Source: Hephaestia mangrovi (lineage in GTDB: Bacteria > Pseudomonadota > Alphaproteobacteria > Sphingomonadales > Sphingomonadaceae). Taken from it: a stretch of DNA of 64,000 bases. Positions 1-8,491 of the stretch are shown here, one piece after another. Each line of letters begins with the position of its first letter. Positions within the stretch are counted from its first letter, which is position 1. The notes below the pieces were generated by a model. It did not search any database and had not been told where the DNA came from. It saw only the letters and a list, made by a program, of their open reading frames with translations. The stretch covers positions 186,001 to 250,000 of the forward strand of contig NZ_JAINVU010000001.1 of the NCBI RefSeq assembly GCF_019880555.1, written 5' to 3'. The translations under genes were made by a program, and so were the position numbers.

Positions 1-1773
1 CGCACCGGCTGGCCGGCGATCGCGCTGATGCTGGTCGCCGGGATCATCGTCGGCCCGGTGCTCGGCGCGGTCCAGCCCGAGGCCGATTTCGGCGCGCTGC
101 TGGAGCCGATGATCTCGATCGCGGTCGCGCTGATTCTGTTCGACGGCGGCCTCAACCTCAATTTCCGCGAATTGCGCCGCACCGAAGGCGCGCTCGCGCG
201 TCTCGTCGGGCTCGGCGTGCCGATCGCCTGGGCGCTGACCGCGCTTGCCTGTTATTATATCGCCGGGCTGGTGTGGCCGGTGGCGATCCTGTTCGGTGGC
301 ATCCTGGTCGTCACTGGCCCCACCGTGGTGCTGCCGCTGCTGCGCCAGATCGCGCTCGCGCCGCGGCCGCGCGCGATCCTCAAATGGGAAGGGATCGTCA
401 ACGATCCGATTGGCGTGCTGTGCGCGGTCGTCACTTACGAATATCTCCGCCATGCCGAACAGGGCGCGCCGGTGGTCGCGGCGATGCTGGCGGTGGCGGG
501 CGCGGCGCTGGTCGCGGCGCTGGTCGGCTTCGCGATCGCCTTCGCGCTCGGCTGGTTGCTGCCGCGCGGGCTGATCCCCGAATATCTCAAGGCGCCGGTG
601 CTGCTTGTCACGGTGATCGGCACGTTCGAGCTTTCCAACCTGATCGAGCGCGAGACCGGGCTGCTGGCGGTGACGGTGATGGGCATCGCGCTCGCCAACA
701 TGCGGCTGGCGAGTTTCCGCGACGTGCAGCCGTTCAAGGAGAACATCTCGGTCCTGCTCGTCTCCGGCGTGTTCGTGCTGCTGTCGGCCTCGCTCAATCT
801 CGAGGTGCTGCGGCAGTTCGAATGGCGCTTCCTCGGCCTGATCGCGGCGCTGATCTTCGTCGTGCGACCAGCGGCGGTGCTCGCCAGCCTTGCGTTCTCG
901 CCGATACCGTGGCGCGAGCGGCTGTTCGTCGCGTGGATCGCGCCGCGCGGCATCGTCGCGGTGGCGATCTCGGGCGTGTTCGCGCTGCGGCTCGGCGGGC
1001 TCGGCTATTCGGACGGCGGCACGCTGGTCGCGATCAGCTTCGCGATCGCGGCGGGGACGATCCTGGTCCACGGGTTCACCGCGCGCGCGCTGGCGCGGCG
1101 GCTGGGGCTGGCGGGCAAGAAGCGCGACGTGCTGATTGTCGGCGCGACGCGCTGGAGCCTGTCGCTCGCCGATCAGCTGCGCCAGCTCGACGTACCGGTG
1201 ACGCTGGTCGATACGAGCTGGCATCGGCTATCGCCCGCGCGGCAATCCGGGCTGCCGATCTTTCATGGCGAGATCCTTGCCGAGACGACCGAGGATCATA
1301 TCGATTTCGCGCGCGTCCAGGCGCTCGTCGCGACGTCGGACAACGAGGCGTATAACACGTTGGTCTGCAACGAGTTCGGCCCCGAGCTGGGGCGCGACGC
1401 CGTCTATCAACTGGGCGGCGCCGAGCACGACGATCCGCACGCCTTGCCGAGCACGCTGCGCGGCAATTCGCTGTTCGATTCGGAGCTTGAGCTCGACGAA
1501 CTGTCGGCGCGCGAAGCGGCCGGCTGGGCGTTCCGCCGCACCAAGATCAGCGAGAAATTCGATTTCGATGCGCTGAAATCGCTGCTGCCGGCGGGGGCGG
1601 ACCTACTGCTGCTCGTCCAGCCCGGCGGGGTGGTGAAATTCTTCACCCACGCCTCGCGACCGGTGCCCGATGCCGGCGACACCGTCTTGTCCTATGCGCC
1701 GCCCGATATCGCGAAGGCAGCGGCGCGGCGCGAGCGCAAGACCACGAAAAAGACCGCGGCGGCGGCCGAATGA
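1..1773 (+). CDS. Cation/proton antiporter, CPA1 type with C-terminal nucleotide-binding domain (5' partial)
   Basis: Membrane antiporter exchanging Na+ or K+ for H+, cut by the window edge. The frame is open from base 1 and the first Met codon is at 28, so the true start probably lies outside. About ten to twelve hydrophobic segments fill the first 365 residues, with NhaP/KefB-like patterns such as LILFDGGLNL and VTGPTVVLPLL. A hydrophilic region then begins with RDVLIVGATRWSLSLADQL, a TrkA-N/RCK-like Rossmann strand whose glycine signature is degenerate. The tail ends in a Lys/Ala-rich stretch. An OmpA-like lipoprotein gene follows after 13 bp. Family membership is clear; the ion specificity and the ligand of the C-terminal domain cannot be read from sequence. 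Confidence 0.85.
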   Translation, partial: RTGWPAIALMLVAGIIVGPVLGAVQPEADFGALLEPMISIAVALILFDGGLNLNFRELRRTEGALARLVGLGVPIAWALTALACYYIAGLVWPVAILFGGILVVTGPTVVLPLLRQIALAPRPRAILKWEGIVNDPIGVLCAVVTYEYLRHAEQGAPVVAAMLAVAGAALVAALVGFAIAFALGWLLPRGLIPEYLKAPVLLVTVIGTFELSNLIERETGLLAVTVMGIALANMRLASFRDVQPFKENISVLLVSGVFVLLSASLNLEVLRQFEWRFLGLIAALIFVVRPAAVLASLAFSPIPWRERLFVAWIAPRGIVAVAISGVFALRLGGLGYSDGGTLVAISFAIAAGTILVHGFTARALARRLGLAGKKRDVLIVGATRWSLSLADQLRQLDVPVTLVDTSWHRLSPARQSGLPIFHGEILAETTEDHIDFARVQALVATSDNEAYNTLVCNEFGPELGRDAVYQLGGAEHDDPHALPSTLRGNSLFDSELELDELSAREAAGWAFRRTKISEKFDFDALKSLLPAGADLLLLVQPGGVVKFFTHASRPVPDAGDTVLSYAPPDIAKAAARRERKTTKKTAAAAE

Positions 1774-1786
1774 GAAGGGGAGAGAG

Positions 1787-2461
1787 ATGATCGACCGGCG
1801 GATCACCGCATTCGTGCTGGCGGGCAGTGCCGCGCTGGCCACGGCGGGATGCCAACAGCACGGTGCGGCGACCGGCAACCAGGCGGCGCCTGGCAACGCC
1901 GTGGCGGGCAAGACGGTGTTCGGCGCGCCGACCCCGACGCCAGCCCCGACGCCGACCGCGAAACCCGGCGCGACGCCGACGCCGCGCTCGATCATGCAGC
2001 CGAATGTGATCGACAAGCCGATTCTGCCGCCGCCGCCGATGCCGATCAGCGAGACGGTGGGCTTTCCCGATGGTGGCGCCAAGCTGGACGATGCCGCAAA
2101 GCAGCAGCTCGACCAACTGGCGAGCGATCCGGTGACGGCGTCGGGCGGGCCGGTCGTGCTGCGTGGCAACTCCGATTCGCGCGGCAGCGATGCCGACAAC
2201 AAGGCGGTTTCGAAGCGGCGCGCGGAAGCGGTTGCCGCCTATCTCGAAAGCAAGGGCATCGCCAAGGAGCGCATGTCGATCATCGCGCTGGGCGAGGATC
2301 GGCCAGTCGCCCCCAATGCGAAGCTCGACGGCAGCGACAATCCCGAAGGCCGCGCCAGGAACCGCCGCGTCGACGTGACCGTCACGCCGGGATCGCAGGA
2401 CGACCCGGCGCCCAGCGCGTCATCGGACGCGCCCGGCAACGCGCAGAATCAACGCGAGTAA
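1787..2461 (+). CDS. OmpA-family peptidoglycan-associated lipoprotein
   Basis: 224-residue envelope protein. The start at 1787 is chosen because a purine-rich GGGGAGAGAG lies just upstream and the product then begins with a signal peptide ending in a lipobox (TAGC, Cys about residue 21). Next comes a Pro/Thr-rich linker (PTPTPAPTPT pattern, about residues 45-70). The C-terminal half is an OmpA/MotB domain with GNSDSRGSDADN...SKRRAEAVAAYL and RARNRRVDVTV, the regions that bind the diaminopimelate of peptidoglycan. It probably anchors the outer membrane to the wall, as Pal-type lipoproteins do. The last 13 bp overlap the convergent His-rich lipoprotein gene. Confident on family, not on a specific role. 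Confidence 0.88.
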   Translation: MIDRRITAFVLAGSAALATAGCQQHGAATGNQAAPGNAVAGKTVFGAPTPTPAPTPTAKPGATPTPRSIMQPNVIDKPILPPPPMPISETVGFPDGGAKLDDAAKQQLDQLASDPVTASGGPVVLRGNSDSRGSDADNKAVSKRRAEAVAAYLESKGIAKERMSIIALGEDRPVAPNAKLDGSDNPEGRARNRRVDVTVTPGSQDDPAPSASSDAPGNAQNQRE

Positions 2462-2616
2462 CCGTCGCGATCGTGGTCATGGTCATGATCGTGACCATGA
2501 TGATGGTGGTGATGGTGGCCGCCCCAATGGCCGGGCCGATCATTATAGCAACCGCCCAGCGACAGGCCCACGGCAAGCAGCCCGGCGGCGACGACCATTT
2601 TCGTAATGCGCATCAT
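2449..2616 (-). CDS. Small His-rich lipoprotein
   Basis: About 55 residues. Two adjacent ATGs (2616 and 2613) follow AGGAG at 4 and 7 nt, so either may be used. The N-terminus MRITKMVVAAGLLAVG is a lipoprotein signal ending in GGC. The mature part is almost wholly His/Asp/Gly, with seven His in a row followed by alternating His-Asp pairs, then GYSR. Such a tail could bind Zn, Ni or Cu, but no family is recognised and the metal role is inference. Its 3' end overlaps the OmpA-like gene by 13 bp, tail to tail. Low-complexity composition makes false prediction possible, but the signal peptide plus ribosome-binding site supports a real gene. Confidence 0.65.
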   Translation of the reverse strand: MMRITKMVVAAGLLAVGLSLGGCYNDRPGHWGGHHHHHHHGHDHDHDHDRDGYSR

Positions 2617-2715
2617 CGATCTCCTCTCAGATGTTCGCATTGAACAGCAGTGGCCGTTTACTGTTCCTGTATGGCGAGGTCAGCGTAGCGACAGATGGCC
2701 GTTCCGGTGCGGCGC

Positions 2716-5700
2716 TCAATGAAAATCGCGCGACTTCGGGATCACGCGGACCGCGCGGGGATGGCCGGAGCGGTGATCGGGGGCGGCGCGCGATTGCCGG
2801 ATCGCGGGGGCGCCGCGATCGGTGAGCTGATCGAGCAGGTCGGTGCGATCGATGATCCGCGTCGCCATCAGGTGGACGACGCCTTCGCGGCTTTTCTGCA
2901 CGCGCCCTTCGGCGAGCATCAGCCGCGACGCCATCACCGGCCGGCGATACCGTTCGAACTGGCGCGCCCACAACAGCAGGTTGGTGATTCCGGTTTCGTC
3001 CTCCAGCGTGATGAAGATCGCGTTGCCCTTGCCTGGCCGCTGCCGGACGAGCACCAGCCCGGCGGTGCGGACGAAGGCATCATTGGCCTCGGCGCTCGTT
3101 TCGGCGCAGCTCGAAATGCCTTCGGCGCGCAGCGTCTCGCGCAGGAAAGCCATCGGGTGATCCTTCAGCGACAGCCGGGTCGTCTGGTAATCGGCGACGA
3201 CATGCTCGGCCGGCGACATGGCGGGCAAGGCCGAATCGGGCTCGTCGCCCAGTTCGCGCGCGCGCGCGGCGGCGAACAGCGGCAGCTCGGCCGAGGGCGT
3301 GCGGCGCACTTCCCACAAGGCGCCACGGCGATCGAGTGCCAGCGAGCGGAACGCATCGGCATCCGCGAGCAACCGCAAGGCGCGCGAGGGCAGGGCGGCG
3401 CGGCGCGCAAGCTGTTCGATCGTCTTGAAGGGCTCGTCCGCGCGCGCCGCGACAATGGCATTCCCCCAGTCTTCGCGGAAGCCGTCGATCTGGCGGAAGC
3501 CGAGGCGCAAGGCGGGGGCGTGATGTCCGGCATCACCGGCGGTTTCGATGGCATTGTCCCAATCGCTCGCATTCACGTCGATTCCGCGCACCTCGACGGC
3601 ATGCTCGCGGGCGTCGCGAACGATCTGCGCCGGCGCATAGAAGCCCATCGGCTGCGAATTGAGCAGCGCGGCCGCGAACACCGCCGGCTGGTGGCATTTG
3701 AGCCATGCCGAGACATAGACCAGCCGGGCGAACGACAGCGCGTGGCTTTCGGGAAAGCCGTAGCTGCCGAACCCCTCGATCTGCTTGAAGCAGCGTTCGG
3801 CGAAATCGCGTTCGTAGCCGCGCCGGATCATGCCGCCGACCATCTTCTCGCGCAGCTTATGGATGGTGCCGAGATTGCGAAACGTCGCCATCGCGCGGCG
3901 CAGCTGATTGGCCTCCGCCGGGGTGAAGCCGGCGGCGACGATCGCCAGCTTCATCGCCTGCTCCTGGAACAAGGGCACACCGCAGGTATCCTTGAGCAAG
4001 GTACGCAGTTCGTCGGGATCATGCGGCGGCGCCGGCGAGGGAAAATCCACCTTTTCGACCCCGTTCCGCCGGCGCAGATAGGGATGTACCATATCGCCCT
4101 CGATCGGCCCGGGCCGCACGATCGCGACCTGAATGGTGAGATCGTAGAGCGTCCGGGGCCTGAGCCGCGGCAGCATGTTGATCTGCGCCCGGCTTTCGAC
4201 CTGAAACACGCCGATGCTGTCGCCCTGGCACAGCATATCGTAAACCGCCTCGTCATCGGCCGCGATGTCGACTTCGAGCGTGTGGTCGCCGAGCCCGTGC
4301 CGGCGCAGCAGATCGAAGCTCTTGCGGATGCAGGTCAGCATGCCGAGCGCGAGCACATCGACCTTCATCAGCCCCAGAGTATCGATATCGTCCTTGTCCC
4401 ATTCGATGAAGCTGCGGTCTTCCATCGCGGCGTGATGGATCGGCACCGTCTCGTCGAGCCGGTCCTGGGTCAACACGAAGCCGCCGACATGCTGTGACAG
4501 GTGTCGGGGGAATTGCAGCAGCTCGCCGACCAGCCATTTGAGCCGCCGGATCGCGGGATCGGCGAGATCGAGGCCGCTCTCGGCGAAGCGCCGTTCCTCC
4601 ACGGCATGTTCATGGCTTCCCCAGGCAGTGTTCGCCAGCCGGGCCGTGATGTCTTCCGAAAAGCCGAGCACCTTGCCCACTTCGCGCACCGCGCTCTTGG
4701 GCCGGTAATGGATGACGGTGGCGGTGATGCCGGCGCGATGGCGACCATAGCGTTCATAGACATATTGCATCACCTCCTCGCGGCGCTCGTGCTCGAAATC
4801 GACATCGATATCGGGCGGCTCGTTGCGGTCGCTCGAAATGAAGCGCGAGAAGAGCAGGTCGTGATGCAGCGGATCGATCGAGGTGACGCCGAGCAGGAAG
4901 CAAACGATCGAATTCGCCGCCGAACCTCGCCCCTGACACAGGATCGGCGGATCCTGCGAACGCGCGAATTTCACGAGATCGTGAACCGTGAGGAAATAAT
5001 AGGCATAATTGCGTTCCCGGATCAGGCTGAATTCCTCATCGAGGGATTTGCGGACCTTTTCAGGCAGATCGTCGCCATAGCGTGCATGCGCGGCTGCGAT
5101 GACGATGTGTTCGAGCCAGTCCTGCGGGCCCCATCCCTCCGGCACCGGTTCGTGGGGATATTCGTAGCCGAGCTGGTCGAGCGTGAAGCCGATGCGGGAA
5201 GCAAAGCGAACCGTTTCGGCGATCGCATCGGGGAAGTGGCGGAACAGTCGGGCCATCTCGGCCGGATGCTTCAAATGCCGTTCGGCATTGGCTTCGAGGC
5301 GGCGGCCGATCTCGGCGATCGTCACGCCCTCGCGAATGCAGGTCAGCACGTCGTGCAGGGGGCGCTGTTCGGCCGTCGCATAGAGCGCGTCGCCCACCGC
5401 GAGCAGCGGCACGCGCGCCGCCCTAGCAATGCCCGCCAACTTCGCCAGCCGGCGTTCGTCATCTCCTTGCCGGTGCATCGCCGCGCCAAGCCACACGCGC
5501 TCCGGTGCTTTGGCCGAAAGCCGCGACAGCAGTTCGGTCAGATCGCGGGGCGGCGATTCGACGAGGCGGAAACGCGCAGCCGCCGGCGTCGAATCGCCGG
5601 TATCATACCGCACCGGGCTGTTGTGCGGCGTTTGATCGGTCGCCGTGGAGTGCGGCAGCACGATCAGCAGCAGATCGTCGAGATGCGCGACAAGATCATC

Positions 5701-6120
5701 CAGTTCGAGGATGCAATCCCCCTTCACAGCGCGCAGATTGCCGCGCGTGAGCAGCCGGGTGAGCCGGCCCCAGCCGTGGCGGGTCGCCGGATAAGCGACG
5801 ATGTCCGGCGTGCCGTCGACGAACACCAGACGCGCTCCAACCAGCAAGCGAAGATCGGTATGGCAGCCGGCCTCTTCCTCGTCCGTCAGTGCGAGAGCTT
5901 CTCCTCTGGCACGCTTTTCCTCGATCAGCTTGATGCGGGCCTTTTCCGGCGCATCGCGCAACGCCTTGTAGGCGCGCACCACGCCGGCGACGCTGTTGCG
6001 GTCGGCGATGCCGATCGCGGCATAATCGAGGGCCATCGCTTCGCCGATCATGTCGGAAGGATGCGAGGCGCCGCGCAGGAACGAGAAGTTGGTCGCGGCG
6101 ACGAGTTCGGCATAGCTCAT
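2716..6120 (-). CDS. dnaE2: Error-prone DNA polymerase DnaE2
   Basis: 1134-residue C-family polymerase that carries out SOS translesion synthesis together with ImuA and ImuB. The N-terminal PHP domain starts with AELVAATNFSFLRGASHP. The palm contains PPDIDVDFEHERREEVMQYV with the catalytic aspartates, and a C-terminal OB fold reads VRQRPGKGNAIFITLEDETG. Length and the short N-terminus fit DnaE2 rather than replicative DnaE. I start it at 6120 (MSYAEL), which gives an ATGA overlap with the imuB stop codon. The frame stays open upstream inside imuB, but that extension has no polymerase features. It is the last gene of the imuA-imuB-dnaE2 operon and should be LexA controlled through the box at 8321-8335. 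Confidence 0.96.
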   Translation of the reverse strand: MSYAELVAATNFSFLRGASHPSDMIGEAMALDYAAIGIADRNSVAGVVRAYKALRDAPEKARIKLIEEKRARGEALALTDEEEAGCHTDLRLLVGARLVFVDGTPDIVAYPATRHGWGRLTRLLTRGNLRAVKGDCILELDDLVAHLDDLLLIVLPHSTATDQTPHNSPVRYDTGDSTPAAARFRLVESPPRDLTELLSRLSAKAPERVWLGAAMHRQGDDERRLAKLAGIARAARVPLLAVGDALYATAEQRPLHDVLTCIREGVTIAEIGRRLEANAERHLKHPAEMARLFRHFPDAIAETVRFASRIGFTLDQLGYEYPHEPVPEGWGPQDWLEHIVIAAAHARYGDDLPEKVRKSLDEEFSLIRERNYAYYFLTVHDLVKFARSQDPPILCQGRGSAANSIVCFLLGVTSIDPLHHDLLFSRFISSDRNEPPDIDVDFEHERREEVMQYVYERYGRHRAGITATVIHYRPKSAVREVGKVLGFSEDITARLANTAWGSHEHAVEERRFAESGLDLADPAIRRLKWLVGELLQFPRHLSQHVGGFVLTQDRLDETVPIHHAAMEDRSFIEWDKDDIDTLGLMKVDVLALGMLTCIRKSFDLLRRHGLGDHTLEVDIAADDEAVYDMLCQGDSIGVFQVESRAQINMLPRLRPRTLYDLTIQVAIVRPGPIEGDMVHPYLRRRNGVEKVDFPSPAPPHDPDELRTLLKDTCGVPLFQEQAMKLAIVAAGFTPAEANQLRRAMATFRNLGTIHKLREKMVGGMIRRGYERDFAERCFKQIEGFGSYGFPESHALSFARLVYVSAWLKCHQPAVFAAALLNSQPMGFYAPAQIVRDAREHAVEVRGIDVNASDWDNAIETAGDAGHHAPALRLGFRQIDGFREDWGNAIVAARADEPFKTIEQLARRAALPSRALRLLADADAFRSLALDRRGALWEVRRTPSAELPLFAAARARELGDEPDSALPAMSPAEHVVADYQTTRLSLKDHPMAFLRETLRAEGISSCAETSAEANDAFVRTAGLVLVRQRPGKGNAIFITLEDETGITNLLLWARQFERYRRPVMASRLMLAEGRVQKSREGVVHLMATRIIDRTDLLDQLTDRGAPAIRQSRAAPDHRSGHPRAVRVIPKSRDFH

Positions 6121-7637
6121 GCGAACAGCCCGTGGACATACCAGCGCGGATCGCCGCTCTCGCGGTAGAGGCCGTGGCGAAACACCCAGAAGCGGCGGCC
6201 GCGCGTATCCTCGATCCGGTAATAATCGCGCGTCAGCCCGGCATTGTCGTCGCGCTTCCACCATTCGGCGGCGATCCGCTCGGGGCCTTCGTAGCGGATG
6301 ACGTTGTGGCTCGATCGCCGCCAGCGGAATTGCCGCGGCGGACCATCGGGCACTTCGGCCGTCACCTCGATCGCCTGCGGCGGATCGAACAGATGGAGCG
6401 GGCGTAGTGGCGGTTCGCCGGGCGGCGGCGCGGGCCAGGCTTCGGGCACGGGTGCCTCGATGGCCGGGAGCGCCAGCGCCGCTTGTTCGGGGATGTGCGT
6501 GTCACGCGGGACGAGCCGCTGCACACGGCCGCGCCCGAGCCGGATCGACAAGCGATCGATCAGCGCGAGCAACTCGCCGTCGCTCACTTCGCCGCCCTCG
6601 AGATGGAGCTGGGTCGGCGCGAGCGGCTCGAGCACCGGCACCGCGAGCCGGACGAGATCGAAGCCGAAGCCGGGATCGATCGGATCGGCGAGTGCATCGA
6701 TCCGCTCGGCGAACAGGCGCTGGACGAGGCCGGCGTCCCGCGCCGGCTGCCCGGTTTCGATCGCGAGATCGCGGATGTCGCCGTCGCTGCGGAACAGGCG
6801 TATCGCGAAGCGCCGGCCCCCCTTGCCGCGACGCTCCATCGTCGCGACCGCTTCGCGCGCGAGGTCGGCGATGACGGTGAGCACATCGGCGGTGCGCGCG
6901 ATCGGCTCGGCGAAGCGGCGCTCGCAGCGCAAGGCGGGCAGTGTGCGGCGCGGTGTGATCCTGCTGTCGGCGCGGCCCAGCAACCGGGCAAGGCGGCTGG
7001 TCGTCTCCTCGCCGAACCGGGCGGTGAGCGGCGCGGTGGGACGCTGGGCGAGATCGCCGATCGTCCGCAGCCCGGCGCGGGTCAGGGCGGTCACAATTTC
7101 CTCGTCGCAGCGCAGCGCCGCGACGGGCAGCGCCTGCAGATCGTCCTCGCCGGTGCCGTAGCGGGCCAACGCCTGCGCTGCCTCCGGCGTATCGGCAAAG
7201 GCGTGGCGGACGGTGACGCGCCAGTGCGTGGCGAGACGCGCGAGATCGCCGGCCATGCCCGCCTCGCCACCGAACACATGGGCACAGCCGGTGACGTCGA
7301 GCGTCAGCCCGTCGAATAGGTCGGTGGCGACCATCGGCGTATAGCGGTCGCAGCCGTCGGCGAGGCGCGCGAGCAGCCGGGCATCGGCATGGGGATCGTG
7401 ATCGGCAACGGCGAAATCGGGCACCCGCGCCCGGGCATCGGCGAGCGACAAGCCGGGCGCGAGCCCCAGCGCCGCCGCCGCCGCATCGACCGCGACCAGC
7501 CGCATCGCGCCGCGCTGTTTCTCGATCAGGGCGAGGGGGGCGCCCTCATCCCCACGCCGCAACCGGTCGGTGCTCAGCCAGGGGAACCACAGCGCCCAAT
7601 AACGGCGCGGCGGCATCGGCGAGGATACGCGTTTCAC
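6117..7637 (-). CDS. imuB: ImuB, Y-family polymerase-like mutasome protein
   Basis: 506-residue protein related to Y-family DNA polymerases that acts as a non-catalytic scaffold linking DnaE2, ImuA and the beta clamp. Where active Y-family enzymes have the first catalytic Asp (DxDxFF), this protein has ALWFPWLSTDRL. The second acidic motif (S-x-D-E) is replaced by LTLDVTGCAHVFGG. Both losses are the known ImuB pattern. The start is a GTG at 7637 preceded by GGAG at 8 nt; an ATG at 7616 lacks a good ribosome-binding site. With the GTG it overlaps the end of imuA by 92 bp, and it shares ATGA with dnaE2, so the operon is tightly coupled. Confidence 0.93.
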   Translation of the reverse strand: MKRVSSPMPPRRYWALWFPWLSTDRLRRGDEGAPLALIEKQRGAMRLVAVDAAAAALGLAPGLSLADARARVPDFAVADHDPHADARLLARLADGCDRYTPMVATDLFDGLTLDVTGCAHVFGGEAGMAGDLARLATHWRVTVRHAFADTPEAAQALARYGTGEDDLQALPVAALRCDEEIVTALTRAGLRTIGDLAQRPTAPLTARFGEETTSRLARLLGRADSRITPRRTLPALRCERRFAEPIARTADVLTVIADLAREAVATMERRGKGGRRFAIRLFRSDGDIRDLAIETGQPARDAGLVQRLFAERIDALADPIDPGFGFDLVRLAVPVLEPLAPTQLHLEGGEVSDGELLALIDRLSIRLGRGRVQRLVPRDTHIPEQAALALPAIEAPVPEAWPAPPPGEPPLRPLHLFDPPQAIEVTAEVPDGPPRQFRWRRSSHNVIRYEGPERIAAEWWKRDDNAGLTRDYYRIEDTRGRRFWVFRHGLYRESGDPRWYVHGLFA

Positions 7638-8319
7638 GGTTCCACTCCACTTGCCAGCGCAGCCCCTCCGGGCCGCCGCGCTGGCGCATCAATTCGAGAT
7701 CGAAGGCCGGATGGCCCGGGGCATTGGCGGCGAGCGGCAGCGACGGGGCGGCGGCAACGCGCCATCGCGTCTGTGCCGCGCTGGGGGCGGGCGCCGCGGC
7801 GATGCGCAGCAACAGCGTGGTCACGCCCGAGCTTTCCGCTGCCATCGCCAGCCGGCGGCTCGCGGTGAGATCGAGCGGGCGAGGCTCGCCCCACAATTCG
7901 ATCACCGCCGCCGCAATCGCGTCGCAGCGCACCACGTCGGCGGCCGCGCGCAGCAGATCGAGCGGCGCGGCCGGGACCGCCAGCACGAGCCGCCCCGGAT
8001 CGAGCCCGAGTTCGGCGAGGCCCGGCCCGTGCAGCCGCGCGCGCGCCTGCGCCCGGCCTTCGCGTAGCCATATCACCGGCCCGTCGCGCGCGGTGAAGGC
8101 CGCCAATATCGCGGCAAAGCCGGTCGCCGCACCGGCATCGTCCGCCGTCACGGCAAAGACTTCATGCAGACGACCGAGCGCCAGCCCGCCGCCCAGCGCC
8201 GCGTCGATCCCGGCATGGCCGGTCGCGACGCGCGCCACGCCGGTGGCGGGGCGCAGCCGCTCGAGGCGTGCGATGCGGCGTCTCAGCGACGCCAGCGTAG
8301 AGGCGGGGGCATGAGTCAT
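7546..8319 (-). CDS. imuA: ImuA, RecA/SulA-like mutasome protein
   Basis: 257-residue first gene of the SOS mutagenesis operon. ImuA proteins resemble the RecA core. Here GHAGIDAALGGGLALGRLHEV matches the start of the family core, but a Walker A Lys-Ser/Thr is not evident. In known systems ImuA interacts with ImuB and RecA and is required for DnaE2-dependent mutagenesis. The ATG at 8319 is preceded by AGGA, and this ribosome-binding site is part of the LexA box. The 3' end overlaps imuB by 92 bp in another frame. Identification rests on sequence pattern plus operon context, both characteristic. Confidence 0.9.
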   Translation of the reverse strand: MTHAPASTLASLRRRIARLERLRPATGVARVATGHAGIDAALGGGLALGRLHEVFAVTADDAGAATGFAAILAAFTARDGPVIWLREGRAQARARLHGPGLAELGLDPGRLVLAVPAAPLDLLRAAADVVRCDAIAAAVIELWGEPRPLDLTASRRLAMAAESSGVTTLLLRIAAAPAPSAAQTRWRVAAAPSLPLAANAPGHPAFDLELMRQRGGPEGLRWQVEWNRETRILADAAAPLLGAVVPLAEHRPVAAWG

Positions 8320-8320
8320 T

Positions 8321-8335
8321 GTTCCTGATTTGTTC
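8321..8335 (-). promoter_or_regulatory. LexA (SOS) box of the imuA operon
   Basis: Read on the minus strand the site is GAAC-AAATCAG-GAAC, an exact match to the alphaproteobacterial LexA direct repeat GAAC-N7-GAAC (GTTC-N7-GTTC on the other strand). It ends 1 nt before the imuA start codon, and its proximal half contains the AGGA that serves as ribosome-binding site. Bound LexA would therefore sit on the translation initiation region, downstream of the promoter. Confidence 0.9.
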
Positions 8336-8491
8336 TAAATGACGCATGGTGACGAGTCGAGTCAAGCCGGGTCGGGGAAACGGTTTCAGGTTCGCATGGG
8401 CGCACCATCGGCACCATTTGCCGCCTTTGGCGTTTTCCGCAGTGCAGCAGCGTACCATCGGCTATACGCGTATCGACATGGGGAAATTTTG

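Noticed and set aside
2695..4497. Long plus-strand open frame of 600 codons opposite dnaE2
   Set aside because: It is antisense to a complete polymerase gene in high-GC DNA, has no domain pattern, and its Asp/His/Arg-rich product is typical of mirror frames.
7546..7637. imuA-imuB overlap as a frameshifted fusion
   Set aside because: Each gene has its own plausible start and stop, imuB has a good ribosome-binding site inside imuA, and close overlap is normal in this operon.
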